55,554 nt of DNA from Gammaproteobacteria bacterium (GCA_037388465.1 JARRKE010000008.1:1-55554), one strand, 5' to 3'. Positions 8,303 to 17,430 are shown, counted from the first letter of the stretch. Made by a program: numbers and translations. The notes: generated by a model from the sequence alone, not told the origin.

Positions 8303-8962
8303 TCAGCCTACGGGCTCGAAACGGATATCGGTGCGCAGTTTGCCTTCGAACCAGGTGTCGTAATGCAGGCCGCCAACATCCTTCCAGAAACGAAAACCGG
8401 TTTGCGGGCGGGGCGAGATCGATTCGAACTTGAGTAACCGGTGGGGATATTCGACGCTCATGCTCACATGCAGGGGATAAAAGCCATCCAGGAAACGGCG
8501 CATAAAGGGTCCATTGCGCAGGCTGTAACTGCCATCCGGGTTTTTCCAGAGCGCGCGGGATTCGGCGCTGACGCAGAGCCGTGCATGGTGCCCGATATCG
8601 ACGAGCTGCACGCTGGCGCCTTCGATCCAGGCCCGCTCGATGCCATTCGCAACCGTAATACGCAGGTTACGAATGCGGTGTTTATTGTACACGACCTGCG
8701 CACGCGGGACGGCATCGAGATGTTCGTGGCACTGGGTGAGCCGGATCCAGCCGTTGCGCAGGCTGTCGCGGGTGATCACGATATGATTTTCGTGGTGATG
8801 CGTGGGCTTGGCGGGCTGGTGCCGAAGGAAGACCAGCGTGCCTTCGTTGACCTGCTCGGCGCGGAATTCGCTGTCGTCGTTGAGCCAGGCGTCGTCCGCC
8901 GGGGTCGCGAAGGCGGCCACGGTAACCATCAGGCCAGCGGCGAAACCCAGTGTTTTATGCAT
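8303..8962 (-). CDS. Secreted protein of unknown function upstream of nudE
   Basis: 219 residues that I do not recognise. A short signal peptide ends at AAFATPA. The mature part contains a histidine-rich stretch (PTHHHENHIV) and an aromatic C-terminal half. Two isolated cysteines occur (TQCHEH and ARLCVS). No enzymatic motif is visible. It is the first gene of the operon with nudE and cysQ, and is divergent from yrfG with about 40 bp between start codons. Periplasmic location is inferred from the signal peptide only. Confidence 0.6.
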   Translation of the reverse strand: MHKTLGFAAGLMVTVAAFATPADDAWLNDDSEFRAEQVNEGTLVFLRHQPAKPTHHHENHIVITRDSLRNGWIRLTQCHEHLDAVPRAQVVYNKHRIRNLRITVANGIERAWIEGASVQLVDIGHHARLCVSAESRALWKNPDGSYSLRNGPFMRRFLDGFYPLHVSMSVEYPHRLLKFESISPRPQTGFRFWKDVGGLHYDTWFEGKLRTDIRFEPVG

Positions 8963-9002
8963 GGTCTATGATCAAGCCGGATTACCCGGAAAGGATAGCA
9001 GT

Positions 9003-9704
9003 TTGAGAAAGATTCAGCGTGAACCCCTGGACTGGGATGACATCGATACGGTCTTCCTGGACATGGACGGCACCCTGCTCGATCTGAGGTTCGACAACCA
9101 TTTCTGGCTCGAGCACATGCCGGTGCGTTACGCAGAGATTCACGGCATCGATGAGCGGCACGCGCGGCAGGAGCTGTACCGGCGCTTCGACGCGATCCGC
9201 GGCACCCTGGACTGGTATTGCCTGGATTACTGGTCGCGCGAACTGGGCCTGGACCTGGTGGCGCTGAAACGCGAGGTGGCGGATCTCATCGTGATGCGCG
9301 AGCACGTGCCCGAGTTTCTGCAGCAGCTGGCGGTCATGGGCAAGCGGCGTGTGCTGCTGACCAATGCCCACCGCGGCAGCGTGGCCCTGAAGATGGAAAT
9401 GACCGAGCTGAGCGGGCATCTGGACCGGGTGATCAGCGCGCACGACCTGCGCTGCGCCAAGGAGGAGCCCGGTTTCTGGAGCCATTTGCAGGCGGTGGAG
9501 GCCTTCGATCCCGCCCGCAGCCTGCTGATCGACGATAACCTCGACGTCCTGAGTGCCGCGGCCGGTTTCGGCCTGGGGCAGGTGCTGGCCGTGCGGCGAC
9601 CCGATTCGGCTCAGCAGGACAAGGAAACGGGCGAGTTCAACGCAGTGGATGATTTCCGCTGGCTGGTGCCCGGGACGGCCGTCAGCCGCGCTTCCACTTC
9701 TTGA
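9003..9704 (+). CDS. yrfG: HAD-family GMP/IMP nucleotidase YrfG
   Basis: 233 residues. HAD motif I is FLDMDGTLLDL, motif II LLTNAH, and motif IV is LLIDDNLDVL. The stretch TLDWYCLDYWSRELGLDL closely matches the E. coli YrfG signature. The TTG at 9003 is preferred because AAAGGA lies about 7 bp upstream and the encoded protein then matches family length; an in-frame ATG at 8961 has no such site. YrfG dephosphorylates purine nucleotides. Its last 23 bases overlap the convergent cysteine-cluster gene. Confidence 0.92.
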   Translation: MRKIQREPLDWDDIDTVFLDMDGTLLDLRFDNHFWLEHMPVRYAEIHGIDERHARQELYRRFDAIRGTLDWYCLDYWSRELGLDLVALKREVADLIVMREHVPEFLQQLAVMGKRRVLLTNAHRGSVALKMEMTELSGHLDRVISAHDLRCAKEEPGFWSHLQAVEAFDPARSLLIDDNLDVLSAAAGFGLGQVLAVRRPDSAQQDKETGEFNAVDDFRWLVPGTAVSRASTS

Positions 9705-10077
9705 AGCGCTTCTTGCAGTACTTGAGCAGCGAGTCGTAGTCCGGGAAGTAAAGATCGAAGCCGTCCTCGGCGGGGGCGTCGAACTCGCAGTAGTCGTTGG
9801 TGTGGTCGCGGCAGACCTGGGGACGCACGTCGTAGATGCCGCAGCGGCCGTCCGGCTTCAGATGCGTGCAACGCGCATCCACCAGCAGGTACCAGCCGTC
9901 CTCGTCCTTGTAGATCGAGATGCCCTGGTGGGACACCTGCCACAGCAGGTGCTCGTAATCGTATTTGGACTTCGGGGTGTCGATCTCCTGGGTCACGTAG
10001 GTGCAGCACTTGCTGTTGGTGCAGAAACCGCACTTGTTCTCCGGCGTGATCTTGACCTTGATGTCTTCGAGTTTCAT
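9682..10077 (-). CDS. YkgJ-type cysteine cluster protein
   Basis: 131 residues from ATG 10077; a TTG 30 bp further upstream is the alternative start. Cysteines in CGFC, KCCTYV, RCTHL, RCGIYDVRPQVCRDH and YCEF match the CxxC-type metal-binding family (YkgJ/UPF0153, zinc- or iron-chelating), in which the short R-P-x-x-C-R block is diagnostic. A basic tail (CKKRFKKWKRG) follows. The biochemical role is unknown. The 3' end overlaps yrfG on the other strand. Confidence 0.8.
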   Translation of the reverse strand: MKLEDIKVKITPENKCGFCTNSKCCTYVTQEIDTPKSKYDYEHLLWQVSHQGISIYKDEDGWYLLVDARCTHLKPDGRCGIYDVRPQVCRDHTNDYCEFDAPAEDGFDLYFPDYDSLLKYCKKRFKKWKRG

Positions 10078-10237
10078 GAGTGGGGAGTTCCGGGCATCTC
10101 TGTTCAAAGCGGGTTGCGGCGCATTGTAACGCTTCGTGTAGCCGCTGTCGGTGTGCGGTGGTCATTTCTGCCGGCAGACGTCGTGCAGGTGATGGGGTAA
10201 GCTCAGCAAATCCGATTTCCCGCCATCACTATCGCTC

Positions 10238-11140
10238 ATGCGCCTGACACTCGATGCCCTTGCCGTACTGGATGCGATCGACCGCAAGGGAAGCTTCGCG
10301 GCCGCCGCCGAGGTTTTGCATCGCGTGCCTTCGGCAATCACCTACACCGTGCAGAAACTGGAGCAGGATCTCGGCGTCGAGCTGTTCGACCGCAGCGGAC
10401 ACCGTGCACGGCTGACGCCGGCGGGGCAGTTGCTGCTGAAGGAAGGGCGTCATCTGCTGCGAACGGCGGACGACCTGGAAGGGTTGGTCAAACGCACGGC
10501 GACCGGCTGGGAAACCGAACTCAACATCGCGGTCGATGATCTGATTCCGCTCGAACGGTTTTATCCGCTGTTCGAGGCATTTTATGCGGAGGGTAACCGT
10601 ACGCGCCTGCGGGTCGGCACCGAGGTGCTGGGCGGCAGCTGGGATGCACTCACCACCAGGCGCGCCGAGCTGGTCATCGGCGCCACGGGCGACCCGCCGC
10701 CGTTCGGCGGTTATGCCTCACGGGTGATCGGCAGTATGCGGTTCGTGTTCGTGGTGCCGCCCGGCCATCCGCTGGCGGATGCGCCCGAGCCGCTGACCGA
10801 GGACCAGATCCGGCCGCATCGCGTGGTAGCGGCGGCGGACAGTTCGCGGGATTTGCCGCCGCGTACCGTCGGACTCGCGGGACTGCAGGATGTCTTCACC
10901 GTGTCGGGAATGCGCGCCAAATGCGAGGCGCATCGCCACGGGCTGGGGGTGGGCCATGTGCCGGAGCACTATGTGCGCGACGACCTAGCCGAAGGGCGGC
11001 TGATCACCAAGCGGCTCGAAGGCGGGCTGCCCTGTCCCCAGCTGTATGTGGCCTGGCGTACCGACCGCATGGGCAAGGCGCTGGGGTGGTTTCTGGAACG
11101 CCTCGAGTCTCCGGACTGGTTCGAGGGGCTGTTGGTCTGA
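10238..11140 (+). CDS. LysR-family transcriptional regulator
   Basis: 300 residues. The N-terminal winged helix-turn-helix is clear (residues about 5-65, GSFAAAAEVLHRVPSAIT then VQKLEQDLGVELFDR) and is followed by a periplasmic-binding-protein-like effector domain of usual length. LysR genes often regulate a divergent neighbour. Here the divergent gene is the cysteine-cluster protein, while a convergent reductase and pirin gene lie downstream. The order LysR, RutE-like reductase, pirin suggests control of those two, but this is inference. No ligand can be assigned. Confidence 0.92.
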   Translation: MRLTLDALAVLDAIDRKGSFAAAAEVLHRVPSAITYTVQKLEQDLGVELFDRSGHRARLTPAGQLLLKEGRHLLRTADDLEGLVKRTATGWETELNIAVDDLIPLERFYPLFEAFYAEGNRTRLRVGTEVLGGSWDALTTRRAELVIGATGDPPPFGGYASRVIGSMRFVFVVPPGHPLADAPEPLTEDQIRPHRVVAAADSSRDLPPRTVGLAGLQDVFTVSGMRAKCEAHRHGLGVGHVPEHYVRDDLAEGRLITKRLEGGLPCPQLYVAWRTDRMGKALGWFLERLESPDWFEGLLV

Positions 11141-11169
11141 CCGCGGCGTCCCTGCCGCAGCCGAATGAT

Positions 11170-11796
11170 TCATACGATCTGGCAGGCCTGCTCGAAGCCG
11201 AGCCGCGGTCCGCGCGGGAACAGTCCGCTGTGGTCGCCGTATCCCAGGTTGACCAGAAAATTAGAACGGTAGCGCCCGTCGGGAAAGAACTCCGCGTCGA
11301 GCTTGGCGTTGTCGAAGCCGGACATGGGGCCGCAGTCCAGCCCCAGGGCGCGCGCCGCCATGATCAGATAGGCGCCCTGCAGGGCGCCGTTGCGAAAGGC
11401 GGTCGCTTCCCGCAGTGATTCGTTGCCCTCGAACAGCCCCCGAGCGTCGGGCATGTGCGGGAACAGCGTGGGCAGGTGTTCGTGAAAGGCCGTGTCGTGC
11501 GCGACGATCACCGTGACCGGCGCACTGCGGGTCTTTTCCACGTTGCCGGGTGAGAGCGCCGGGAGCAGGCGTTCCCTGCCTTCCTCGCTGGTGACGAAAA
11601 CCAGCCGCGCCGGGCTGCTGTTCATGCTGGTCGGCGCCATCTTCACCAGGTCGTACAGTTCGTGCAGCACGGCCTCTTCCACCGGGCGGTCCAGCCATTT
11701 GGGAAAGCTGCGGGCCTCGCGGAACAGGACGTTCAGCGACTGGTCGTCGAGAATCCGGGTTTCGGCTGTAGTTGTCTGCACTTGTGCCTGTGTCAT
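11170..11796 (-). CDS. rutE: RutE-like nitroreductase-family malonic semialdehyde reductase
   Basis: 208 residues of the FMN-dependent nitroreductase fold. The family stretches [33 protein letters not shown] and [17 protein letters not shown] correspond closely to E. coli RutE (malonic semialdehyde reductase). No other rut genes (rutA-D, F, G) are present, so a role in pyrimidine breakdown is doubtful. A stand-alone 3-hydroxypropionate or quinone-type reductase is equally possible. It follows the pirin gene with a 28-bp gap and is convergent with the LysR gene. Confidence 0.82.
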   Translation of the reverse strand: MTQAQVQTTTAETRILDDQSLNVLFREARSFPKWLDRPVEEAVLHELYDLVKMAPTSMNSSPARLVFVTSEEGRERLLPALSPGNVEKTRSAPVTVIVAHDTAFHEHLPTLFPHMPDARGLFEGNESLREATAFRNGALQGAYLIMAARALGLDCGPMSGFDNAKLDAEFFPDGRYRSNFLVNLGYGDHSGLFPRGPRLGFEQACQIV

Positions 11797-11824
11797 GGTG
11801 TATGTCCCCTCAGTGTGTTGTTCG

Positions 11825-12529
11825 TTACCGGTTCGGCATGTCGAAAAGCAGCAGTTCCGCCTGAGCGGTTCCCTGTAGCTCGATGTGTGATTCGTCTTTG
11901 ACGGTCACCGCATCCCCGGCGTTCAGCTCCTGGTTGTTGACGCGGGCGCTGCCCTGCGCCACGTGCAGGTAGGCGATGCGGTCCGGGTCCAGGCGGTGTT
12001 CGGTCTGTTCGCCGTCCGCCAGCAGGGTGCCGTACAGGCGGGTGTCCTGATGGATGGTGACCGAACCGTCCGTGCCGTCGGGGGAGGCGAGCAGGCGCAG
12101 GCGGCCGCGGCGTTCCGCTGCGGCGAAGGGGCGCTGTTCGTAGCCGGGCGTCAGTCCACGCTGGTTCGGCAGGATCCAGATCTGCAGCAGATGGACCTGC
12201 TCCTCCGCGGAGTGATTGAACTCGCTGTGGGTGATGCCCGTGCCGGCGGTCATGCGCTGCACCTCGCCGGGGCGGATCACGGCGTGGTTGCCCGTGCTGT
12301 CACGATGTTCCAGCGCCCCTTCCAGCACATAGGTGACGATCTCCATGTCCTGGTGCGGATGGGTGGGGAAGCCCGCGCCGGGCTTGATCCGATCCTCGTT
12401 GATCACCCGCAGGGTGGAGACGCCCATGTGGCGGGGGTCGTAATAATCGGCAAACGAGAAACTGTGCCAGCTGTCGAGCCAGCCGTGCACGGCGTGTCCG
12501 CGTTCAGCGGCCTTGCGCAGTTCCAGCAT
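11825..12529 (-). CDS. Pirin family bicupin protein (YhhW-like)
   Basis: 234 residues. Cupin metal-ligand histidines are visible in [18 protein letters not shown] and in [12 protein letters not shown]; the second cupin is degenerate, as usual for pirins. YhhW-type members have quercetin 2,3-dioxygenase activity in vitro; the physiological role is unclear. The start has GGAGG 5 bp upstream. It probably forms a two-gene unit with the RutE-like reductase, a pairing suggesting electrophile or quinone stress (inference). Confidence 0.9.
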   Translation of the reverse strand: MLELRKAAERGHAVHGWLDSWHSFSFADYYDPRHMGVSTLRVINEDRIKPGAGFPTHPHQDMEIVTYVLEGALEHRDSTGNHAVIRPGEVQRMTAGTGITHSEFNHSAEEQVHLLQIWILPNQRGLTPGYEQRPFAAAERRGRLRLLASPDGTDGSVTIHQDTRLYGTLLADGEQTEHRLDPDRIAYLHVAQGSARVNNQELNAGDAVTVKDESHIELQGTAQAELLLFDMPNR

Positions 12530-12640
12530 GTCAGCCTCCGCTCAAACGTGATTCGATGGGAAGCAATTGTTTAGTGATTTACTGGGACTTGATAGCGGAA
12601 TATTCAGGCCTAGATGTTCAATCGGTTTGAACGACCCGGC

Positions 12641-13615
12641 CTAGAACCAGCGGTACTTGCGCAGCAGCCAGATCTGGATGCCCACGGTGACGACCAGGCC
12701 GGCGATCAGCCAGGCGAAGCCGGCATGGTCGCTTTGACCGGGGATGCCGCCCAGGTTCACGCCGAACAGGCCGGTGAGAAAGCTCAAGGGCAGAAACAGC
12801 GCTGCAACGATGGACAAGATGTAAATGCGGCGGTTGAGCTGTTCCGACAGCCGGCTGACGAGTTCCTCGTGGGTGATGGTGGCGCGTTCGCGCACGGTGT
12901 CGAGGTCCTCGACGTAACGCACGATGCGGTCGCCCACCTCGCGCAGCAGCAGCCGGTCCTTTTCCGTCAGCCAGGGGATGCGCTCCGCCTGCAGGTGCGC
13001 CACGGCGTCCCGCTGCGGGGCCAGATAACGGCGCAGGACGATGGCCTGGCGGCGCAGATGGGAGAGGGCGAGGCGCAGTTCCGACCCCTGCTCCGACAAC
13101 ACGCGGTCCTCTAGTTCGGCGGTGGCGTCCTCGATGTTTTCCATCACCCCGGCCATGTTGTCCACCAGATGATCCGCCAGTGAGGCGAGAAATTCGCTGG
13201 TGTCCACCGGGCCGAGGCCCCGCTCCAATGCCTGGGTGAGTTCGTCGACGCTCAGCAGGCGGCGGCGGTGGGTGCTGATGATGCGGCCTTGCTCTGCCCA
13301 CAGCCGGATGGCGACCATGTCCTCGGGGTCGGATTCGGGGTTCAGGTTCACGCCGCGCAGGGTCAGCATCAGGCCGTCCTGGAAGGGGGTGCTGCGCGGG
13401 CGGGTCTCTTCGGCCAGCAGGGCCTCGCAGATGACATCGTCGAGGCCGCTCTCCTCACGAATCCAGGTCTGGATCGAGGGGTCGCTGTAATCCAGGTGAA
13501 CCCAGATCAGGCCGTCCTCCGGCTGCCAGTCCTGGACCTCGACCCAGCTCAGGCGCCGGCCGCGGCCTTTGCCGTCGAGCAGGTAGGCGAGCCGGAAACC
13601 CTGTGGCAAGTCCAC
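12641..13615 (-). CDS. zntB: CorA-superfamily ZntB-type zinc/cation transporter
   Basis: 324 residues. A long soluble N-terminal domain is followed by two C-terminal membrane helices. The signature loop reads GVN (LTGLFGVNLGGIPG) where CorA has GMN, which fits ZntB-like members. The protein ends in the basic LLRKYRWF. The GTG start has AGGGGT 9 bp upstream and lies 7 bp after the stop of the CLC gene, so the two may be cotranscribed. Confidence 0.87.
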   Translation of the reverse strand: MDLPQGFRLAYLLDGKGRGRRLSWVEVQDWQPEDGLIWVHLDYSDPSIQTWIREESGLDDVICEALLAEETRPRSTPFQDGLMLTLRGVNLNPESDPEDMVAIRLWAEQGRIISTHRRRLLSVDELTQALERGLGPVDTSEFLASLADHLVDNMAGVMENIEDATAELEDRVLSEQGSELRLALSHLRRQAIVLRRYLAPQRDAVAHLQAERIPWLTEKDRLLLREVGDRIVRYVEDLDTVRERATITHEELVSRLSEQLNRRIYILSIVAALFLPLSFLTGLFGVNLGGIPGQSDHAGFAWLIAGLVVTVGIQIWLLRKYRWF

Positions 13616-13622
13616 GACGACG

Positions 13623-15371
13623 CTACCCCTGGGGATCGGAGACCGGCTGCGAGAACGCCTCTACCGCGGAGCGAAACGCCTGGATGGCATGCTCCTCTGC
13701 TTTGACGAGCAGCACGTCACCGACTTCCAGCACCGTATCCGGTTTGGGGGGGACTTCATCCTCGCCGCGCACGATGGCGACGACGTGCACGCTGTGTCGG
13801 GTGGGCAGCACCTCGCCGATGGTCTGCCCGGCCAGTATCGAGCCTGTCGGAATGTCCAGGCGATATAGGCGTTCCCGGCTGTCGCTGATGGGGATGCCCT
13901 TGGTGGCCGCCAGGGTGGGGAGGTCGTCGAAACACAGGGATTGATCGAAGTGAATGCCCTGCTTGTGCAGCAGACTGAGTGCCAGCGTCTTCATGCTGCC
14001 ATGGTGGGCGGGGCTTTCTGCCTGGGTGTCCACCTGGGCCTCGTAAAGAGAGGGGTAGGTAGCGCGACGGGTGAGCGCGTACTGGACGATAAAGCTGATG
14101 GAAACCGCCAGCATGGCGGGCGCCACCAGATGATAGCCGCCGGTCATCTCGGTCACCATGACCAGTGCTGCGATCGGTACCCGCGCCGCGCCGGCGAACA
14201 TCGCGGCCATGCCCACCACGGCGAGTGCGGCTTCGTTAACCGGGATACCGAGATCATGCAGCAGCGCGGCCAGGGCTGCGCCCAGCATGACGCCCACGAA
14301 CAGCGTGGGGGCGAACACACCGCCCGATCCACCTGAACCGATGGTGAGAGCCATGGCGACGATCTTGCCGAAGGCGAGCAGGAGCAAAAGACCTACGCTC
14401 AGGCCCGCCGCGCCCTGAAGTCCAAGCTGGATATAGCCATAGCCTCCGCCCAATACCCCGGGAAGGAAAACGCCCATCAGACCCAGGATCAGCCCGCCGA
14501 TCGCGGGCTTGAAATGGTTCGGGATGCGGATGGCGCGAAAGCCGTCCCTCAGTTTGTAAAAGATGCTGGGCAGCAGGGCGCTGGTTCCGCCGCAGATGAG
14601 TCCCAGCAGGGCGAACCACAGCAGTTCGCGAGGGCCGTTGATGCCGATCCCCGCGGGGAGAATGAATAGCGGTGCAAAGCCGTCGAACAAACCGGTGACG
14701 GCGTAGGATACGGATGCCGCAATCAGCGTATAGATCAGGGCTTCGCCTTCGAAGGCCATCATCGAATAGAGGACCTCAACCGCGAAGATGGCCGTACCGA
14801 GCGGGCTCTTGAAGATGGCGGAAAGTCCGGCCGCCATACCGATCAGCACCATATAGCGGCGCTCGTCGGTGGATAGTTTCAGCAGTGACCCGATAATGGA
14901 GCCGATGCCTGCGGCGATCTGGGCCGTCGGTCCTTCGCGCCCTGCGGTGCCGCCGGAGCCGATGGTGATGGCGCTGGCCAGGGTTTTGACCAGCGGCACC
15001 CGGTAGCGGATCCAGCCACCGGTTTGGTGAAAGGCCCTGACCGCGGCATCCGTGCCGTGACCCTCCGCTTCCGGGGCGAAACCATACACCAGCAGTCCGG
15101 ATAGCAGGCCACCGACAGTGGTCGCCACGGGGATCAGCCAGGCGTAATGCGTTTCAGGTGGCAGTTTGCCGGCGGCATGTGCCGCCTCTACCGTCAGGAA
15201 ATAATGATCGGCAAGCGTGCCGAGGAGGGCCTGCTCACTGAGGTGCAGCAGCCATAAAAACAGCTGTGCACCCAATGCTCCGATCACGCCCAGCAGTACG
15301 CTCAATACCACGAGACGCGTACCCCGGTTGAGGTGCAACAACCTGTTTGTCGTTTCCGCCATGTCGGACAA
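13623..15371 (-). CDS. CLC-family chloride channel/antiporter with C-terminal RCK-C-like domain
   Basis: 582 residues. The CLC core carries the gating-glutamate motif GREGP (GGTAGREGPTAQ, about 145) and the GxFxP motif GSGGVFAP. The first selectivity loop is GHG (EGHGTD, near 103-107) instead of GSGIP, so the usual chloride-coordinating Ser is absent. After the last helix, residues about 440-575 form a soluble region ending in a TrkA-C/RCK-C-like domain (YRLDIPTGSILAGQTIGEV, then DTVLEVGDVLLV). The TTG start at 15371 has GAGGG 7 bp upstream; an ATG 9 bp inside is the alternative. Ion specificity is open. Confidence 0.9.
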   Translation of the reverse strand: MSDMAETTNRLLHLNRGTRLVVLSVLLGVIGALGAQLFLWLLHLSEQALLGTLADHYFLTVEAAHAAGKLPPETHYAWLIPVATTVGGLLSGLLVYGFAPEAEGHGTDAAVRAFHQTGGWIRYRVPLVKTLASAITIGSGGTAGREGPTAQIAAGIGSIIGSLLKLSTDERRYMVLIGMAAGLSAIFKSPLGTAIFAVEVLYSMMAFEGEALIYTLIAASVSYAVTGLFDGFAPLFILPAGIGINGPRELLWFALLGLICGGTSALLPSIFYKLRDGFRAIRIPNHFKPAIGGLILGLMGVFLPGVLGGGYGYIQLGLQGAAGLSVGLLLLLAFGKIVAMALTIGSGGSGGVFAPTLFVGVMLGAALAALLHDLGIPVNEAALAVVGMAAMFAGAARVPIAALVMVTEMTGGYHLVAPAMLAVSISFIVQYALTRRATYPSLYEAQVDTQAESPAHHGSMKTLALSLLHKQGIHFDQSLCFDDLPTLAATKGIPISDSRERLYRLDIPTGSILAGQTIGEVLPTRHSVHVVAIVRGEDEVPPKPDTVLEVGDVLLVKAEEHAIQAFRSAVEAFSQPVSDPQG

Positions 15372-15459
15372 GCAGCGGCCCTCGGAGGATTATTTTACTT
15401 TTAAGAGTACACCTTAACTCAGTGGGAGGCCGGTTTATCCCCTGTCGCCAAGCCGGCAA

Positions 15460-16473
15460 TTAATCTGACTTTTCGTGGTGACCGCCGAATTCGCGGCGCA
15501 TGGCGGAAAGCAGTTGATCGGCGAAGGCATCGTGATGGCGGGAGCCGAACCGCTCGTACAACGCGGTGCTCAATACAGGTGCCGGCACACCTTCGTCGAT
15601 GGCGGCCTTGATCGTCCAGCGCCCTTCGCCGGAATCTGACACTCTCCCGGTGTAGTCGGCCAGTTCGGGGTCGTCGTGCAGGGCGTCGGCGGTGAGGTCC
15701 AGCAGCCAGGAGGCGATCACGCTGCCGCGTCGCCAGACCTCGGCCACCGCAGCCAGATCCAGGTCGTAGCGGAAATGTTCGGGATCGCGCAGCGGCGTGG
15801 TCTCGGCGTCGGTGTCGCGGTTCTGGTTGCCGGCATTGGCGTTGCGCAGGATGTTGAAACCTTCGGCATAAGCGGCCATCAGTCCGTATTCGATGCCGTT
15901 ATGCACCATCTTGACGAAATGGCCTGCCCCGCTGGGGCCGCAATGCAGATAACCCCGTTCCTCGGGGGCGTGCGGTCCCTGGCGTGCAGGCGTGCGCGGG
16001 GCGGCCTGCAGGCCCGGCGCGAGGGCGGTGAAGACGGCATGGAGCTGTTCCACGGCTACCTTCGGCCCGCCGATCATCAGGCAGTAGCCGCGTTCCAGTC
16101 CGCGCACGCCGCCGCTGACCCCGACATCGAGATAGTGGATGCCGTCTTCGGCCAGGGCCTGCGCCCGCTCAAGGTCGTCGTGATAGTAGGAATTGCCGCC
16201 GTCGATCAGGCAGTCGCCGTGCTCGAGGTGTTTGGCCATCTCTCCACTCACCCGGTCCACGATGGCGGCCGGGACCATCATCCACACGTGCCGCGGCGGT
16301 TGCAGCGCTGCGGCCAGGGCGTCGAGTGAATCCACCCCTCTGGCGCCCTCCTGAACCAGTTGCCGGACCGTTTCCGGATTGGTGTCGTAGACGACGCATT
16401 CGTGGCCCGCCTTGAGCAGGCGGCGCACCATATTCGAGCCCATACGGCCCAGACCGATCATGGCGATTTGCAT
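15460..16473 (-). CDS. gnd: Decarboxylating 6-phosphogluconate dehydrogenase (short GntZ/YqeC type)
   Basis: 337 residues, the short bacterial type rather than the ~470-residue form. The Rossmann motif is GLGRMGSNMVRRLL, the substrate-binding motif is DGGNSYYHDD, and GPSGAGHFVKMVHNGIEYG contains the catalytic Lys-His-Asn block. It converts 6-phosphogluconate to ribulose 5-phosphate with CO2 release, usually with NAD+ in this subtype. ATG 16473 is chosen because AGGAGG lies 7 bp upstream; a GTG 6 bp earlier touches that site. It lies 15 bp downstream of the DUF1269-like gene. Confidence 0.93.
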   Translation of the reverse strand: MQIAMIGLGRMGSNMVRRLLKAGHECVVYDTNPETVRQLVQEGARGVDSLDALAAALQPPRHVWMMVPAAIVDRVSGEMAKHLEHGDCLIDGGNSYYHDDLERAQALAEDGIHYLDVGVSGGVRGLERGYCLMIGGPKVAVEQLHAVFTALAPGLQAAPRTPARQGPHAPEERGYLHCGPSGAGHFVKMVHNGIEYGLMAAYAEGFNILRNANAGNQNRDTDAETTPLRDPEHFRYDLDLAAVAEVWRRGSVIASWLLDLTADALHDDPELADYTGRVSDSGEGRWTIKAAIDEGVPAPVLSTALYERFGSRHHDAFADQLLSAMRREFGGHHEKSD

Positions 16474-16488
16474 AGACACCTCCTTGGA

Positions 16489-17046
16489 TCATTGCGATTG
16501 AGCCGGCCCGAGTTCGGTGACTTCCAGCGGATCGCCCTGCTGCAACGGATGGCGCACGGCATCCGTCCGATCCGCCGGTGTTTTCAGCAGAATGAGATAC
16601 TGGCCGGCTTTGATGGCGCGGTGCAGGCGTTCGAGTTCGGTCTCCGGGATGCCGTGGCGATGCATGGCCACGCCGAGCTGGGAGAGGGCGGCCGCCGCGC
16701 CCATGCCGCCTCCGCCCATCGCCGCCCCGGTCATCCCGCCGGCCAGCGCCTGCACCAGCGGGCCGACGATCATTACCGAGCCGATGCCGGGCAGGAAGAT
16801 CATCCCCGCGGCGCCTGCCAGCAAACCGAGCAGTCCGCCCCAGGCGGCCCCTTGCGCGGCCCAGACCTTCATGCGCTCATTCACGCCCGGATGCAGGATG
16901 CCGAGCACGTCGTCGCCGCTGGAATCCACCCTGCCGAGCACCGATACCTGGTCGAGCGGAAAGTCCTGTTCGGCCAGCGCCTCGACGGCGCGGTGGGCGT
17001 GGTTCTCGTCGCGGTAGATCGCGACTACGAAGTGTTCTGTCGTCAT
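16489..17046 (-). CDS. DUF1269/YflT-like membrane-associated stress protein
   Basis: 185 residues. The N-terminal 50 residues (HFVVAIYRDENHAHRAVEAL then FPLDQVSVLGR) match the general-stress-protein 17M/DUF1269 alpha-beta pattern. A very glycine/alanine-rich hydrophobic middle (GGLLGLLAGAAGMIFLPGIG, then AGGMTGAAMGGGG) probably inserts in the membrane. A short C-terminal region ends the protein. No biochemical role is established. It is followed after 15 bp by gnd, so the two are probably cotranscribed. Confidence 0.7.
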   Translation of the reverse strand: MTTEHFVVAIYRDENHAHRAVEALAEQDFPLDQVSVLGRVDSSGDDVLGILHPGVNERMKVWAAQGAAWGGLLGLLAGAAGMIFLPGIGSVMIVGPLVQALAGGMTGAAMGGGGMGAAAALSQLGVAMHRHGIPETELERLHRAIKAGQYLILLKTPADRTDAVRHPLQQGDPLEVTELGPAQSQ

Positions 17047-17079
17047 CTGGGATTCCTTGGCGTAAACCGAAAACGGCCA

Positions 17080-17096
17080 CCCCGTCGCTGACGGGG
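17080..17096. terminator. Weak hairpin between the Rof-like and DUF1269-like genes
   Basis: 7-bp GC stem (CCCCGTC/GACGGGG) with loop GCT. On the minus strand it is followed, after a few bases, by GTTTTC. It may end transcription of the queC-like/Rof-like unit. The U-tract is poor, so the call is weak. Confidence 0.35.
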
Positions 17097-17151
17097 CTTT
17101 CCTAACATTTAGTTTGATCCCGATCCGGTGTCGAGTTCAGTTAAGGGGACG

Positions 17152-17397
17152 TTACTTCACCGGGGTGGGCAGATTGCGGATCAGGTCGAGCCGGATGCGC
17201 TGCGTTTCACCCTGATCGTTCAGTGCTTCCAGATACTGGGCCCCGTCCTTTTCGTCGATGCCGGTGGGGCGCAGGCGCGCCATCCAGGCGTGGTCGGAGT
17301 CCTCTTCGACCCAGTGCAGGTCGAGCAGTTCGCCGGTCAGGATGGCGATCTCCAGGCGTTCGCGGACATGGGGCGCTACGGGCGTGTAGGGTTTCAT
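17152..17397 (-). CDS. Rof/YaeO-like protein (possible Rho-binding antiterminator)
   Basis: 81 residues. The pattern Y-x-P-V at the N-terminus, then LEIAILTGELLDLHW, a central R-L-R strand, and the closing GETQRIRLDLIRNL matches my recollection of the Rof/YaeO family, whose E. coli member binds Rho and inhibits termination. The similarity is recognised by eye and is moderate, so a different small Sm-like beta-barrel protein is possible. It lies 33 bp downstream of the QueC-like gene on the same strand. Confidence 0.55.
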   Translation of the reverse strand: MKPYTPVAPHVRERLEIAILTGELLDLHWVEEDSDHAWMARLRPTGIDEKDGAQYLEALNDQGETQRIRLDLIRNLPTPVK

Positions 17398-17430
17398 GGG
17401 AAATGAAGCTGCGGTCGGGGAACGGCCATC

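Noticed and set aside
16489-17046. Glycine-zipper or pore-forming toxin
   Set aside because: The Gly/Ala-rich middle is suggestive, but the N-terminal domain fits the DUF1269-like stress family and no immunity or secretion gene is near.
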